This document shows positions 1-5,241 of a stretch of 7,175 nucleotides of DNA, piece by piece. The position numbers were made by a program, and so were the translations under genes. The notes below the pieces were generated by a model, which ran no database searches, was not told where the DNA came from, and was given only the letters and a program-made list of their open reading frames with translations. The stretch's first letter is position 1; every line of letters begins with the position of its first letter. Source of the DNA: Bacillota bacterium (GTDB lineage Bacteria; Bacillota; Clostridia; Oscillospirales; Ruminococcaceae); contig JAEXAZ010000166.1 in assembly GCA_023394255.1 (NCBI GenBank), positions 1 through 7,175 on the forward strand. The letters are read 5' to 3'.

Positions 1-36
1 GTGTAACATTGCGGTTTTTGAAAAGCAATCCCTGTG

Positions 37-84
37 AAAAGCAAAACAGGATGTGCGGGCGGCAAAAGCAGCCTGCACATCCTG
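37..84 (-). terminator. Intrinsic terminator of the transketolase/isomerase/VOC operon
   Basis: On the minus strand, 20 nt after the VOC stop codon, a perfect 10-bp stem (CAGGATGTGC at 84-75 pairing with GCACATCCTG at 56-47) continues inward as an interrupted GC-rich helix closed by a TTTT loop. It is followed by a broken U tract, TTTTGCTTTT, at 46-37. This has the structure expected of a Rho-independent terminator and marks the end of the four-gene minus-strand transcript. The plus-strand side of the hairpin is followed by only four A residues, so it is directional. Confidence 0.88.
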
Positions 85-104
85 AAAACGAGTATCAAAC
101 AGAA

Positions 105-479
105 TTATTTAATTTGACAGAACTCAATTTTTTCGCCGTTCGGGCCGATAAACGTAAAGTAACGGTTGGAACGCGGCGTGAACATTTCGTTGGATTCGAT
201 GCCATTCGTTACGAACTGTACGCCCATCGCGGAAACTTCTCCGAAGGCGGCGTCCAGATCGTCGCTTGCCAGGGCAATGTGATCGATATTCCCGGCTGGT
301 TTTTGGTCGCCGCGGCGGGGATAGTATTCAACCACACAGCTGCCGCATTGCAGCATCCCTCTGACATCATGATCCACCAGACGTATAAATCCGAGGTTTT
401 CATAGAAAGCCACTGTTCCGGCGGGATCATCGGTGGGGACTGCCACATGGGCAAGCCCGGTAGGCTTGTTTTTCAGCAT
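105..479 (-). CDS. VOC-family (glyoxalase-fold) metalloprotein, 124 aa
   Basis: This is a single-unit vicinal oxygen chelate protein with the two beta-alpha-beta-beta-beta modules of the glyoxalase I / bleomycin-resistance superfamily. The first module opens with GLAHVAVPTDDP (8-19) and AFYENLGF (24-31). The second opens with NIDHIALASDDLD (64-76), and the GPNGEKIEF ending (112-120) is typical. His11, Glu51, His67 and Glu119 fall at the four metal-ligand positions of glyoxalase I, so it is probably a catalytic metalloenzyme rather than a binding protein. The exact reaction (glyoxalase, epimerase or isomerase) is not readable from sequence. The start is supported by GAGGAGG upstream, with about 10 nt spacing, and this site overlaps the stop of the isomerase gene; that suggests coupled translation. 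It is the last gene of the operon, so its job is probably to process or detoxify a dicarbonyl or keto-acid intermediate of the same pathway. That role is inferred from context. Confidence 0.85.
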   Translation of the reverse strand: MLKNKPTGLAHVAVPTDDPAGTVAFYENLGFIRLVDHDVRGMLQCGSCVVEYYPRRGDQKPAGNIDHIALASDDLDAAFGEVSAMGVQFVTNGIESNEMFTPRSNRYFTFIGPNGEKIEFCQIK

Positions 480-494
480 ACTGACAGTTCCTCC

Positions 495-1133
495 TCAGCC
501 GACAATGCTTTTGATATACGCGCCGATTTCCTGATCCTTGCAGTCGGCGAAGAACAGTTCTTTGAATTTCTCGCCGCTGACGGCGCCTTTCACCAGTTCG
601 GGATCAATGCCTTTCAGGCAGGTGATAAGATCTTTGAAATTGTTGGCACGGACAGTATCCAGGATCTTTTTATTGCGCTGTTCCGGAACAACACGCTCTT
701 TGGGATAGCCCTGGCCGCTTTCGCAGCTGAACAGTTTTTCAAAGACATATTCGAGGTTCAGTTCGGCGCCCCAGCCAAAGCCCTTCGCAAACGGCAGGGA
801 GATCGCGTTGCCGTCGTTGATCTGAGCGAAGAGATAAGCGTCGCTGGGATCGGCCACATAGCCGCAGATGACGCCGGGGAAACTGTTGAGCCCGAGCATC
901 GCGCCCTCGCCGGTTCCGCAGCCGGTCACAACATAGTCGACAGCCTTGCTGTTGAGCAGGATCGCCGCAAGGATTCCATTCTGAACATAAGTGAGCTGTG
1001 CCTTATCGTCGCCGGAATACATGCCATAGTTGACGACGGTATGTCCCAGAGGTTCGGCCACTTTTTTCAATGAGTTGAAGATCAGCTCATTTTTAGCGGC
1101 CTGGCTGTTTTCATTAATCAGTGCAATTTTCAC
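495..1133 (-). CDS. RpiB/LacA/LacB-family sugar isomerase, DhuI-like, 212 aa
   Basis: This is an aldose-ketose isomerase of the RpiB/LacA/LacB family. The Rossmann-like N-terminal domain starts VKIALINENSQ. The catalytic loop TGCGTGEGAMLGLNSFPG (70-87) carries the family's active-site Cys at 72, and NDGN lies at 106-109. Classical RpiB is about 150 aa; this protein has an extra C-terminal segment from about residue 120, as in proteins annotated with an RpiB C-terminal domain (DUF3666). From memory, the N-terminal half closely resembles streptococcal DhuI, which converts 4-deoxy-L-threo-5-hexosulose uronate to 3-deoxy-D-glycero-2,5-hexodiulosonate. That makes a sugar-acid substrate more likely than ribose 5-phosphate. 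I chose the GTG at 1133 because AGAGAGG lies 8 nt upstream; the ATG at 1166 would add 11 unconserved-looking residues (MTPIKEREEPI) with no good ribosome site. The alternative is a sulfo-sugar isomerase of the sulfo-transketolase type, given the transketolase neighbours. The family is certain; the substrate is not. Confidence 0.88.
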   Translation of the reverse strand: MKIALINENSQAAKNELIFNSLKKVAEPLGHTVVNYGMYSGDDKAQLTYVQNGILAAILLNSKAVDYVVTGCGTGEGAMLGLNSFPGVICGYVADPSDAYLFAQINDGNAISLPFAKGFGWGAELNLEYVFEKLFSCESGQGYPKERVVPEQRNKKILDTVRANNFKDLITCLKGIDPELVKGAVSGEKFKELFFADCKDQEIGAYIKSIVG

Positions 1134-1141
1134 AATCGGTT

Positions 1142-1148
1142 CCTCTCT
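1142..1148 (-). promoter_or_regulatory. Ribosome binding site selecting the GTG start of the isomerase
   Basis: AGAGAGG on the minus strand lies 8 nt before the GTG at 1133. It falls inside the reading frame that would run from the ATG at 1166, which abuts the upstream stop codon. Its presence is the reason for preferring the shorter protein. Confidence 0.65.
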
Positions 1149-1166
1149 TTCCTTGATAGGTGTCAT

Positions 1167-2093
1167 TTATAAAACGCTTTGAATGCCCTTAAATACCTGA
1201 GACTGGCTAAGACCGTATTCTTCGAGAAGATCATCCGGTTTGCCGGACTGGCCGAACCGGTCCTGAACGCCGATCTTCTTGAATTTGTAGTCGCCGTTGC
1301 CGATCAGCACATCAGCCACCGCGTCTCCCAGACCGCCGATGACGCTGTGTTCCTCAACCGTTACCACTTTCCCGCACTTCTTAGCATACTTCAGCACACA
1401 GTCCCTGTCAATCGGCTTGAGGGTATGCACATTGATGACAGCGGCGGACACCCCCTGCTTTGCCAGTTCATCCGCGCAGTCCAACGCGGTCTTGACCATG
1501 ATGCCGCAGGCGAACACCGCGACGTCGGCGCCTTCGCGCAGAACGTTCGCTTTGCCGATTTCAAACGGCTGCTCCTCTTCAAACACTTCGCCGGGCAGAC
1601 GCGCAAGACGGAGATAGGCGGGGCCTTTCATTTCCGCGAGCGCATTGACCGCGCGATGGGTTTCATTGGCGTCACACGGAACAATCACGGTCATCCCCGG
1701 GATAACGCGCATGAGGGCGAGATCTTCGATTGCCTGATGGCTGCCGCCGTCCTCGCCCAGCGTGATCCCGGCGTGGGTCATGCACAGCTTCACGTTGAAG
1801 TTCGGATAGGCGATGCTGTTCCGGACCTGCTCATACGCACGTCCGGCACCGAAAATCGCGAAGGTGCTGCAGAACGGGATATACCCCATGGTGGAAAGGC
1901 CGGCACTCATGGAAACCATGTTCGCTTCCGCGATTCCGGCGTTGAAAAACCGGTCGGGGAATTGATTTGCAAAGGTTGCGGTCATGGTGGCGTGTGCGAG
2001 GTCTGCGTCCAGCACCACGACTTTATCATTTTTGGCTCCCAGCGCGGCCAGAGCCTCGCCGTATGCCACACGTATTGCTTTTTTTTCTCCCAT
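1167..2093 (-). CDS. Transketolase, C-terminal subunit (PYR + C-terminal domains), 308 aa
   Basis: This is the second half of a split, thiamine-diphosphate-dependent transketolase, which moves two-carbon ketol units between sugars in the cytoplasm. The pyrimidine-binding domain covers roughly residues 1-165. FFNAGIAEANMVSMSAGLS (49-67) contains the conserved glutamate (Glu56) that activates the cofactor. HAGITLGEDGGSHQAIED (107-124) is the transketolase active-site motif, with His119. The transketolase C-terminal domain follows from about 190 (VFACGIMVKTALDCADEL, then TVEEHSVIGGLGDAV). The length is normal for split transketolase beta subunits. Its ATG follows the alpha-subunit stop by 3 nt, with GGAGGG 7 nt upstream inside the preceding gene, so the two halves should be made in equal amounts. 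A 1-deoxyxylulose-5-phosphate synthase or pyruvate dehydrogenase E1 beta is unlikely, because the motifs are of the transketolase type. Being co-transcribed with an isomerase, it may be dedicated to this pathway rather than housekeeping; that part is inference. Confidence 0.93.
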   Translation of the reverse strand: MGEKKAIRVAYGEALAALGAKNDKVVVLDADLAHATMTATFANQFPDRFFNAGIAEANMVSMSAGLSTMGYIPFCSTFAIFGAGRAYEQVRNSIAYPNFNVKLCMTHAGITLGEDGGSHQAIEDLALMRVIPGMTVIVPCDANETHRAVNALAEMKGPAYLRLARLPGEVFEEEQPFEIGKANVLREGADVAVFACGIMVKTALDCADELAKQGVSAAVINVHTLKPIDRDCVLKYAKKCGKVVTVEEHSVIGGLGDAVADVLIGNGDYKFKKIGVQDRFGQSGKPDDLLEEYGLSQSQVFKGIQSVL

Positions 2094-2096
2094 TGT

Positions 2097-2909
2097 TCAG
2101 CCCTCCAGTTCCTTGAGTGCAAGCTGACGTTCGGATTCGCTCGGCGCCTTGCCGTGCCAGCCTACCTGATTTTCCATAAAAGAGACCCCTTTGCCCTTTA
2201 CCGTATGGGCAAGGATGCATTTGGGCTTTCCGGGAACGGTTTTAATGTTCAGCGCGTCGACGACCTGCTCCAGATCATTTCCGTCCGGCAATTCAATGAC
2301 GTTGAACCCGAACGCGGTGAATTTCGCTTTCAGATCCCCCAGCCCCATCACCTCTTCGTTGGTTCCGTCGATCTGCAGGCCGTTGTTGTCAACCAGAATA
2401 GTCAAATTGTCCAGTTTATAATTGGCGGCCGCCATGCAGGCTTCCCAAACCTGGCCTTCCTGCAGTTCGCCGTCGCCGAGCAGCGCGTAAACGCGGATAT
2501 CGCTCTTTTGGGCTTTTGCGCCCAGCGCCATGCCGGTTGCTATCGAAACGCCCTGCCCCAGCGAACCGGTGGAAGCGTCAATTCCGGGGACTTTTTTTGC
2601 GTCCGGATGCCCCTGCAGGATACTGTGCAGCTGGCGGAAGTTACGGAATTCCGCTTTATCAAAGAATCCCAGATCGCCGAGGACCGCATAGTAACAGGGG
2701 GCCGCGTGCCCCTTGCTCAATACGAATCGGTCGCGGTTGGGGTCATCGGGGTTTTTGGGGTCAATACGCATCTGGGTGTAATAAACGCCCGCCATCAATT
2801 CCACCGCGGACAGCGAACCGCCCGGATGGCCGCTTGCAGCGTCCGCAAGCATGTTGATGATGTCTTCGCGCAGCTGCGTACATTTTGACCGAAGTTCAAC
2901 AATGTCCAT
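2097..2909 (-). CDS. Transketolase, N-terminal subunit (thiamine diphosphate PP domain), 270 aa
   Basis: This is the diphosphate-binding half of the split transketolase and the first gene of the minus-strand operon. Conserved blocks appear in order: SGHPGGSLS (26-34, with His28), DRFVLSKGHAAP (60-71, with His68), GHP (100-102) and ASTGSLGQGVSIATGMALG (112-130). The ThDP/Mg motif begins with GDGELQEGQVWEA (145-157) and ends at DNN (174-176), about 28 residues from the GDG, as the family requires. The C-terminal HTVKGKGVSFMENQVGWHG is also typical. The length matches free-standing alpha subunits. The start is supported by GGAGGT 5 nt upstream of the ATG at 2909. Transcription should come from the promoter at 2977-3005, which carries a copy of the shared operator at its start point. 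The protein needs the adjacent subunit to be active. Confidence 0.94.
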   Translation of the reverse strand: MDIVELRSKCTQLREDIINMLADAASGHPGGSLSAVELMAGVYYTQMRIDPKNPDDPNRDRFVLSKGHAAPCYYAVLGDLGFFDKAEFRNFRQLHSILQGHPDAKKVPGIDASTGSLGQGVSIATGMALGAKAQKSDIRVYALLGDGELQEGQVWEACMAAANYKLDNLTILVDNNGLQIDGTNEEVMGLGDLKAKFTAFGFNVIELPDGNDLEQVVDALNIKTVPGKPKCILAHTVKGKGVSFMENQVGWHGKAPSESERQLALKELEG

Positions 2910-2955
2910 AGAATACCTCCGCCTATGTAGTTTGATTTTGTAGATTCAATCGTAA

Positions 2956-2968
2956 CATATCATACAAT
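2956..2968 (+). promoter_or_regulatory. Putative operator copy 1 (CATATCATACAAT), before the transketolase operon
   Basis: This matches the 13-nt consensus GACATCATACAAT at 11 positions. It also shares a 13-nt identical block, ATCATACAATCCA (2959-2971), with copy 4 before dctP. It lies immediately downstream of the predicted minus-strand -10 element and over the expected transcription start near 2970, a position suited to repression. Confidence 0.6.
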
Positions 2969-2976
2969 CCAACAAT

Positions 2977-3005
2977 ACAATATCCTATTTTCCGTACAAA
3001 GTCAA
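2977..3005 (-). promoter_or_regulatory. Predicted sigma-A promoter of the transketolase operon
   Basis: On the minus strand, TTGACT (3005-3000) and TATTGT (2982-2977) are separated by exactly 17 nt. The -35 matches the consensus at five of six positions and the -10 at four of six. The start of transcription would fall near 2970, giving a leader of about 60 nt before the transketolase ATG. Confidence 0.6.
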
Positions 3006-3057
3006 CTGCTAAATCAACAGGATATTGCGTTTTTTATACGGCTTGGCAAAAATAATA

Positions 3058-3086
3058 TTGACGAATGAAAAAAGAAGTGTTTTAAT
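3058..3086 (+). promoter_or_regulatory. Predicted sigma-A promoter of the FadR-type regulator gene
   Basis: TTGACG (3058-3063) and TTTAAT (3081-3086) are separated by 17 nt; each hexamer matches the sigma-A consensus at five of six positions. The expected start is near 3093, which puts operator copy 2 about 17 nt downstream, consistent with autoregulation by roadblock. Confidence 0.65.
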
Positions 3087-3108
3087 GAGACCAAATATAC
3101 TTTTGCCC

Positions 3109-3121
3109 GACATCATGCAAT
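3109..3121 (+). promoter_or_regulatory. Putative operator copy 2 (GACATCATGCAAT), before the regulator gene
   Basis: Twelve of 13 positions match the consensus GACATCATACAAT, and the following TTTTA also matches the flank of copy 3. It lies between the predicted start of transcription and the regulator's ATG. Confidence 0.6.
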
Positions 3122-3177
3122 TTTAAACCGACGGCCTTTGTGGGCAGGCCGGAACTACTTTTGAACAGGTGAGAAAA

Positions 3178-3882
3178 ATGAAATCAATACAGCGGGTTCC
3201 TGTGGTGCAGCAGGTGGCAGAAAACATTAAAGAATATATCTTGTCCGGGGCGGTTGAGGTTGGGCAGAAGCTGCCTTCCGAAAAAGAGCTTTGCGACCAG
3301 ATGAGCGTAGGCCGCGGAACTGTGCGGGAAGCGTTCCGAATCCTCCAGACCAGCGGCTTTGTGGAGATCAAGCCCGGCCGGGGGGCGTTTGTGGCCCGTA
3401 CGGAAGAGCAGGAGCTGGAAAATATTGTAGAGTGGTTTATGCAGAACGAAGTGGAGCTGAAGGACGTTATTGAAATCCGAACGGCGCTGGAACCGCTCGC
3501 TATTCGCCTGACCATCCAGCGCTGCTCCGATGCGGATATCGCTCAGCTTGCCCGCACCCACGAAAAGTTTATGTCGGCAATTGAAAACCATGATGTGGCC
3601 GCTATCGCGAAATATGATGAAAAGTTTCATAACCAGATCGTGGAAAAAAGCCAAAATAAACTGTTGATCAGCATCAACCGCAGAGTGAGCGAATGTGCGC
3701 AGGCATTCCGCAGCAAGACTTTTTTGGTGGAGCAGAATGTGAAAAATGCAATTGAGCCGCACAGCAACATTATGGAATCCATCAGCAGGCGTGACATTGA
3801 CCAGGCCGAACGCTATATGCGCAGCCATCTGGACCAGGTGCTGATCGATTTGGAAGAATTGACGGTTCAGAAAGAATCTTGA
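3178..3882 (+). CDS. GntR-type transcriptional regulator, FadR/FCD subfamily, 234 aa
   Basis: This is a DNA-binding regulator with an N-terminal winged helix-turn-helix (about 1-75) and a C-terminal all-helical FCD ligand domain (about 90-228). The GntR signature reads LPSEKELCDQMSVGRGTVRE (32-51), followed by the wing FVEIKPGRGAFV (61-72). In the FCD domain, Asp147, His151, His195 and His217 stand at the four metal-binding positions. FCD regulators of this kind usually sense small carboxylates such as uronates, gluconate or lactate, and a bound metal usually holds the acid group. The ATG at 3178 is preferred because AGGTGAG ends 4 nt upstream; the in-frame GTG at 3169 lies inside that ribosome site. 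It sits between the two operons it probably controls and most likely represses both and itself through the repeated GACATCATACAAT sites. It ends 179 nt before dctP with no clear terminator, so some readthrough is possible. Confidence 0.93.
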   Translation: MKSIQRVPVVQQVAENIKEYILSGAVEVGQKLPSEKELCDQMSVGRGTVREAFRILQTSGFVEIKPGRGAFVARTEEQELENIVEWFMQNEVELKDVIEIRTALEPLAIRLTIQRCSDADIAQLARTHEKFMSAIENHDVAAIAKYDEKFHNQIVEKSQNKLLISINRRVSECAQAFRSKTFLVEQNVKNAIEPHSNIMESISRRDIDQAERYMRSHLDQVLIDLEELTVQKES

Positions 3883-3905
3883 TAAACGAAGAGTATTTTA
3901 ACCGC

Positions 3906-3945
3906 AATTTGCACAAATTAATATGTAATTATTTGTAATATTAAG
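3906..3945 (+). promoter_or_regulatory. A/T-rich region upstream of the TRAP promoter (possible UP element)
   Basis: This very A/T-rich stretch ends 4 nt before the -35 hexamer at 3949. It contains a perfect 6-bp inverted repeat, AATTTG-CA-CAAATT (3906-3919), a direct repeat TGTAAT...TGTAAT (3924-3939), and TTAATAT/ATATTAA arms (3918-3924 and 3938-3944). Its position fits an RNA polymerase alpha-subunit contact region. The repeats may be chance products of base composition. Confidence 0.3.
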
Positions 3946-3948
3946 CAC

Positions 3949-3977
3949 TAGACAAAAATTGTAGGACATCATATAAT
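3949..3977 (+). promoter_or_regulatory. Predicted strong sigma-A promoter of the TRAP operon
   Basis: TAGACA (3949-3954) and a perfect TATAAT (3972-3977) are separated by 17 nt. The start of transcription is expected near 3984. Operator copy 3 contains the -10 hexamer itself and copy 4 begins just after the expected start, so bound regulator would block polymerase directly. Confidence 0.75.
3965..3977 (+). promoter_or_regulatory. Putative operator copy 3 (GACATCATATAAT), embedding the TRAP -10 element
   Basis: Twelve of 13 positions match the consensus GACATCATACAAT. The last six bases are the TATAAT -10 hexamer. It is followed by TTTTA, as in copy 2. Confidence 0.65.
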
Positions 3978-3986
3978 TTTAGGCAA

Positions 3987-3999
3987 GACATCATACAAT
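3987..3999 (+). promoter_or_regulatory. Putative operator copy 4 (GACATCATACAAT), downstream of the TRAP start
   Basis: This copy equals the consensus exactly. It lies 22 nt, about two helical turns, from copy 3 on the same strand, so two regulator dimers could bind the same face of the DNA. Confidence 0.65.
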
Positions 4000-4061
4000 C
4001 CATACACTGTAATGTTTGCTTACCCCTTTTGGGGAACAAAGAATTAGGAGGAACCATCAAA

Positions 4062-5135
4062 ATGAAAAAATTAGTCGCAATGGCTCTGGCTCTTGCAATG
4101 ACCACCCTCACCGCCTGTGGATCGGGCGCCGCATCCTCGTCATCAGCCCCTGCCGGCGAAGCTTCCGCACCCGCCGCTTCTTCTGAGGCTGCAGGCGCCG
4201 GCTCGGAAATTGAGCCTGTTACACTTACGATTTATTCGCCCGGAAACGAAAATTCCGTTCCGACAAAAACCATCATCAAATATGCGGAATTGGTAAATGA
4301 GGCTTCTGGCGGCGCGATTACCCTTGATGTACACCATTCCAACGAGCTCGGAAACGACGCGGAAGCGATTGAGTCCACCCGTATGGGAACCATCGATATC
4401 ATTTTTGCGGGTACTTCCGGCTTTACTTCCTTCTATGATAAAGCCAAGGTCCTCGACCTGCCGTTCCTGTTTGACAGCGCCGAGGAAGCTTATGATGTTG
4501 TCAACAGCGACGTCGGCGAAAAGATTTTTGCCGATTTCCCGCAGGTTGGCCTGATCTTCCTTTCCGAAGGCGATAACGGCATGCGCCAGATTTCCACCAC
4601 CAACAAGCCGGTTCACACCGCTGCCGATGTGAAAGGCCTGAAACTGCGTGTCCCGACCAGCCAGATGTATCTGGACTGCTGGGAGACTCTGGGCGCCACC
4701 CCGATTGCGCTGGCGCTGAACGAGCTGCCGATTGCGCTTTCCAACGGGACCGCTGAAGCACAGGACAACGCGACCTACCATCTGGTCGCCAACGCTACCT
4801 ATGACAGCATCAAATATTTTTCCAATATCAACTATATGTGGATGGGCTGCACGATGGCTGTCAATGCCGTTTCCTGGCATTCTCTCCCCGAAGCAACTCA
4901 GAAGATCCTGAAAGAGCAGGCCGCTGTGGCTGCCAAGTATTCCTTTGATACGATTGCGGAAGACAATGTGACTGCGACAAAAACCCTGCAGGATGCCGGC
5001 GTTGAGTTTGACACCGACCCGGATATCCAGAGCTTTAAAGACGCACTGGGCGGAACCGAATTTTATAAGCGCTATTCGGAAGAAAAATGGTACGACCAGT
5101 CTCTGATCGACGAAATCCTGGCTTATAACAAGTAA
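4062..5135 (+). CDS. dctP: TRAP transporter substrate-binding lipoprotein, DctP family, 357 aa
   Basis: This is the extracytoplasmic binding component of a TRAP transporter; it captures an organic acid and hands it to DctQM. A lipoprotein signal peptide starts at MKKLVAMALALA and ends in the lipobox LTAC, with Cys19 as the lipidated residue. A Ser/Ala-rich linker (about 20-50) tethers the domain to the membrane, as in Gram-positives. The DctP fold follows, with ESTRMGTIDIIFAG near 105-118. The block GLKLRVPTSQ contains Arg196, the conserved arginine that grips the substrate carboxylate, and is followed by LGATPIALALNELPIALSNG and AEAQDN. The ATG at 4062 is chosen because AGGAGG ends 10 nt before it and the signal peptide then starts cleanly; an upstream TTG at 4029 would add a poor leader. 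The ligand cannot be read from sequence. A uronate or similar sugar acid is inferred from the neighbouring genes. Confidence 0.95.
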   Translation: MKKLVAMALALAMTTLTACGSGAASSSSAPAGEASAPAASSEAAGAGSEIEPVTLTIYSPGNENSVPTKTIIKYAELVNEASGGAITLDVHHSNELGNDAEAIESTRMGTIDIIFAGTSGFTSFYDKAKVLDLPFLFDSAEEAYDVVNSDVGEKIFADFPQVGLIFLSEGDNGMRQISTTNKPVHTAADVKGLKLRVPTSQMYLDCWETLGATPIALALNELPIALSNGTAEAQDNATYHLVANATYDSIKYFSNINYMWMGCTMAVNAVSWHSLPEATQKILKEQAAVAAKYSFDTIAEDNVTATKTLQDAGVEFDTDPDIQSFKDALGGTEFYKRYSEEKWYDQSLIDEILAYNK

Positions 5136-5163
5136 TTTGGCAATCGCCCGGTGCGATGGATTG

Positions 5164-5198
5164 CTGCGTCCCTGTCATCGGGCTGGGACGCAGTTTTT
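5164..5198 (+). terminator. Terminator-like hairpin between dctP and dctQ
   Basis: A perfect 9-bp stem, CTGCGTCCC (5164-5172) with GGGACGCAG (5185-5193), encloses a 12-nt loop and is followed by TTTTT. It starts 28 nt after the dctP stop. It should stop a fraction of transcripts, or protect the 3' end of dctP mRNA, so that much more binding protein than membrane subunit is made. Confidence 0.8.
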
Positions 5199-5226
5199 AT
5201 AACCCGAGGCTATGCACCACATTGTT

Positions 5227-5233
5227 AAGGGAG
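5227..5233 (+). promoter_or_regulatory. Ribosome binding site selecting the TTG start of dctQ
   Basis: AAGGGAG lies 8 nt upstream of the TTG at 5242. The upstream in-frame ATG at 5212 has only a GAGG two bases away, which is too close to work well. Confidence 0.6.
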
Positions 5234-5241
5234 TGTTTCTC

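Noticed and set aside
83..97. TGAAAACGAGTATCA, resembling a catabolite-responsive (cre) element
   Set aside because: It has 15 rather than 14 bases, the right half does not fit the consensus, and it lies after the operon's stop codon next to the terminator rather than at a promoter.
363..375. GACATCATGATCC inside the VOC gene, resembling the operator
   Set aside because: Only the first eight bases match and the AAT end is missing. It is within coding sequence far from any promoter, so it is probably chance.
9..1073. A 354-codon plus-strand open frame opposite the isomerase and VOC genes
   Set aside because: It runs through the operon terminator and across two conserved minus-strand genes. 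No domain is recognisable, so it is a shadow.
2082..2089. Run of eight A residues (minus strand) at codons 3-5 of the transketolase C-terminal subunit, a possible slippage site
   Set aside because: The normal frame encodes a full, conserved protein. The shifted frame gives no recognisable product, and nothing suggests programmed frameshifting.
1179..2888. A 569-codon plus-strand open frame opposite both transketolase genes
   Set aside because: The minus-strand frames encode textbook transketolase subunits with all motifs. The plus-strand translation spans both genes, has no recognisable family, is rich in His, Arg and Cys, and lacks a promoter or ribosome site. It is a codon-usage shadow.
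4023..4034. CCCCTTTTGGGG mini-hairpin before the dctP ribosome site
   Set aside because: It has only four base pairs and no supporting context. It may be a chance palindrome, and it is not a terminator.
4143..4880. A 245-codon minus-strand open frame inside dctP
   Set aside because: It lies fully antisense to a clear DctP gene, with no family features and no ribosome site.
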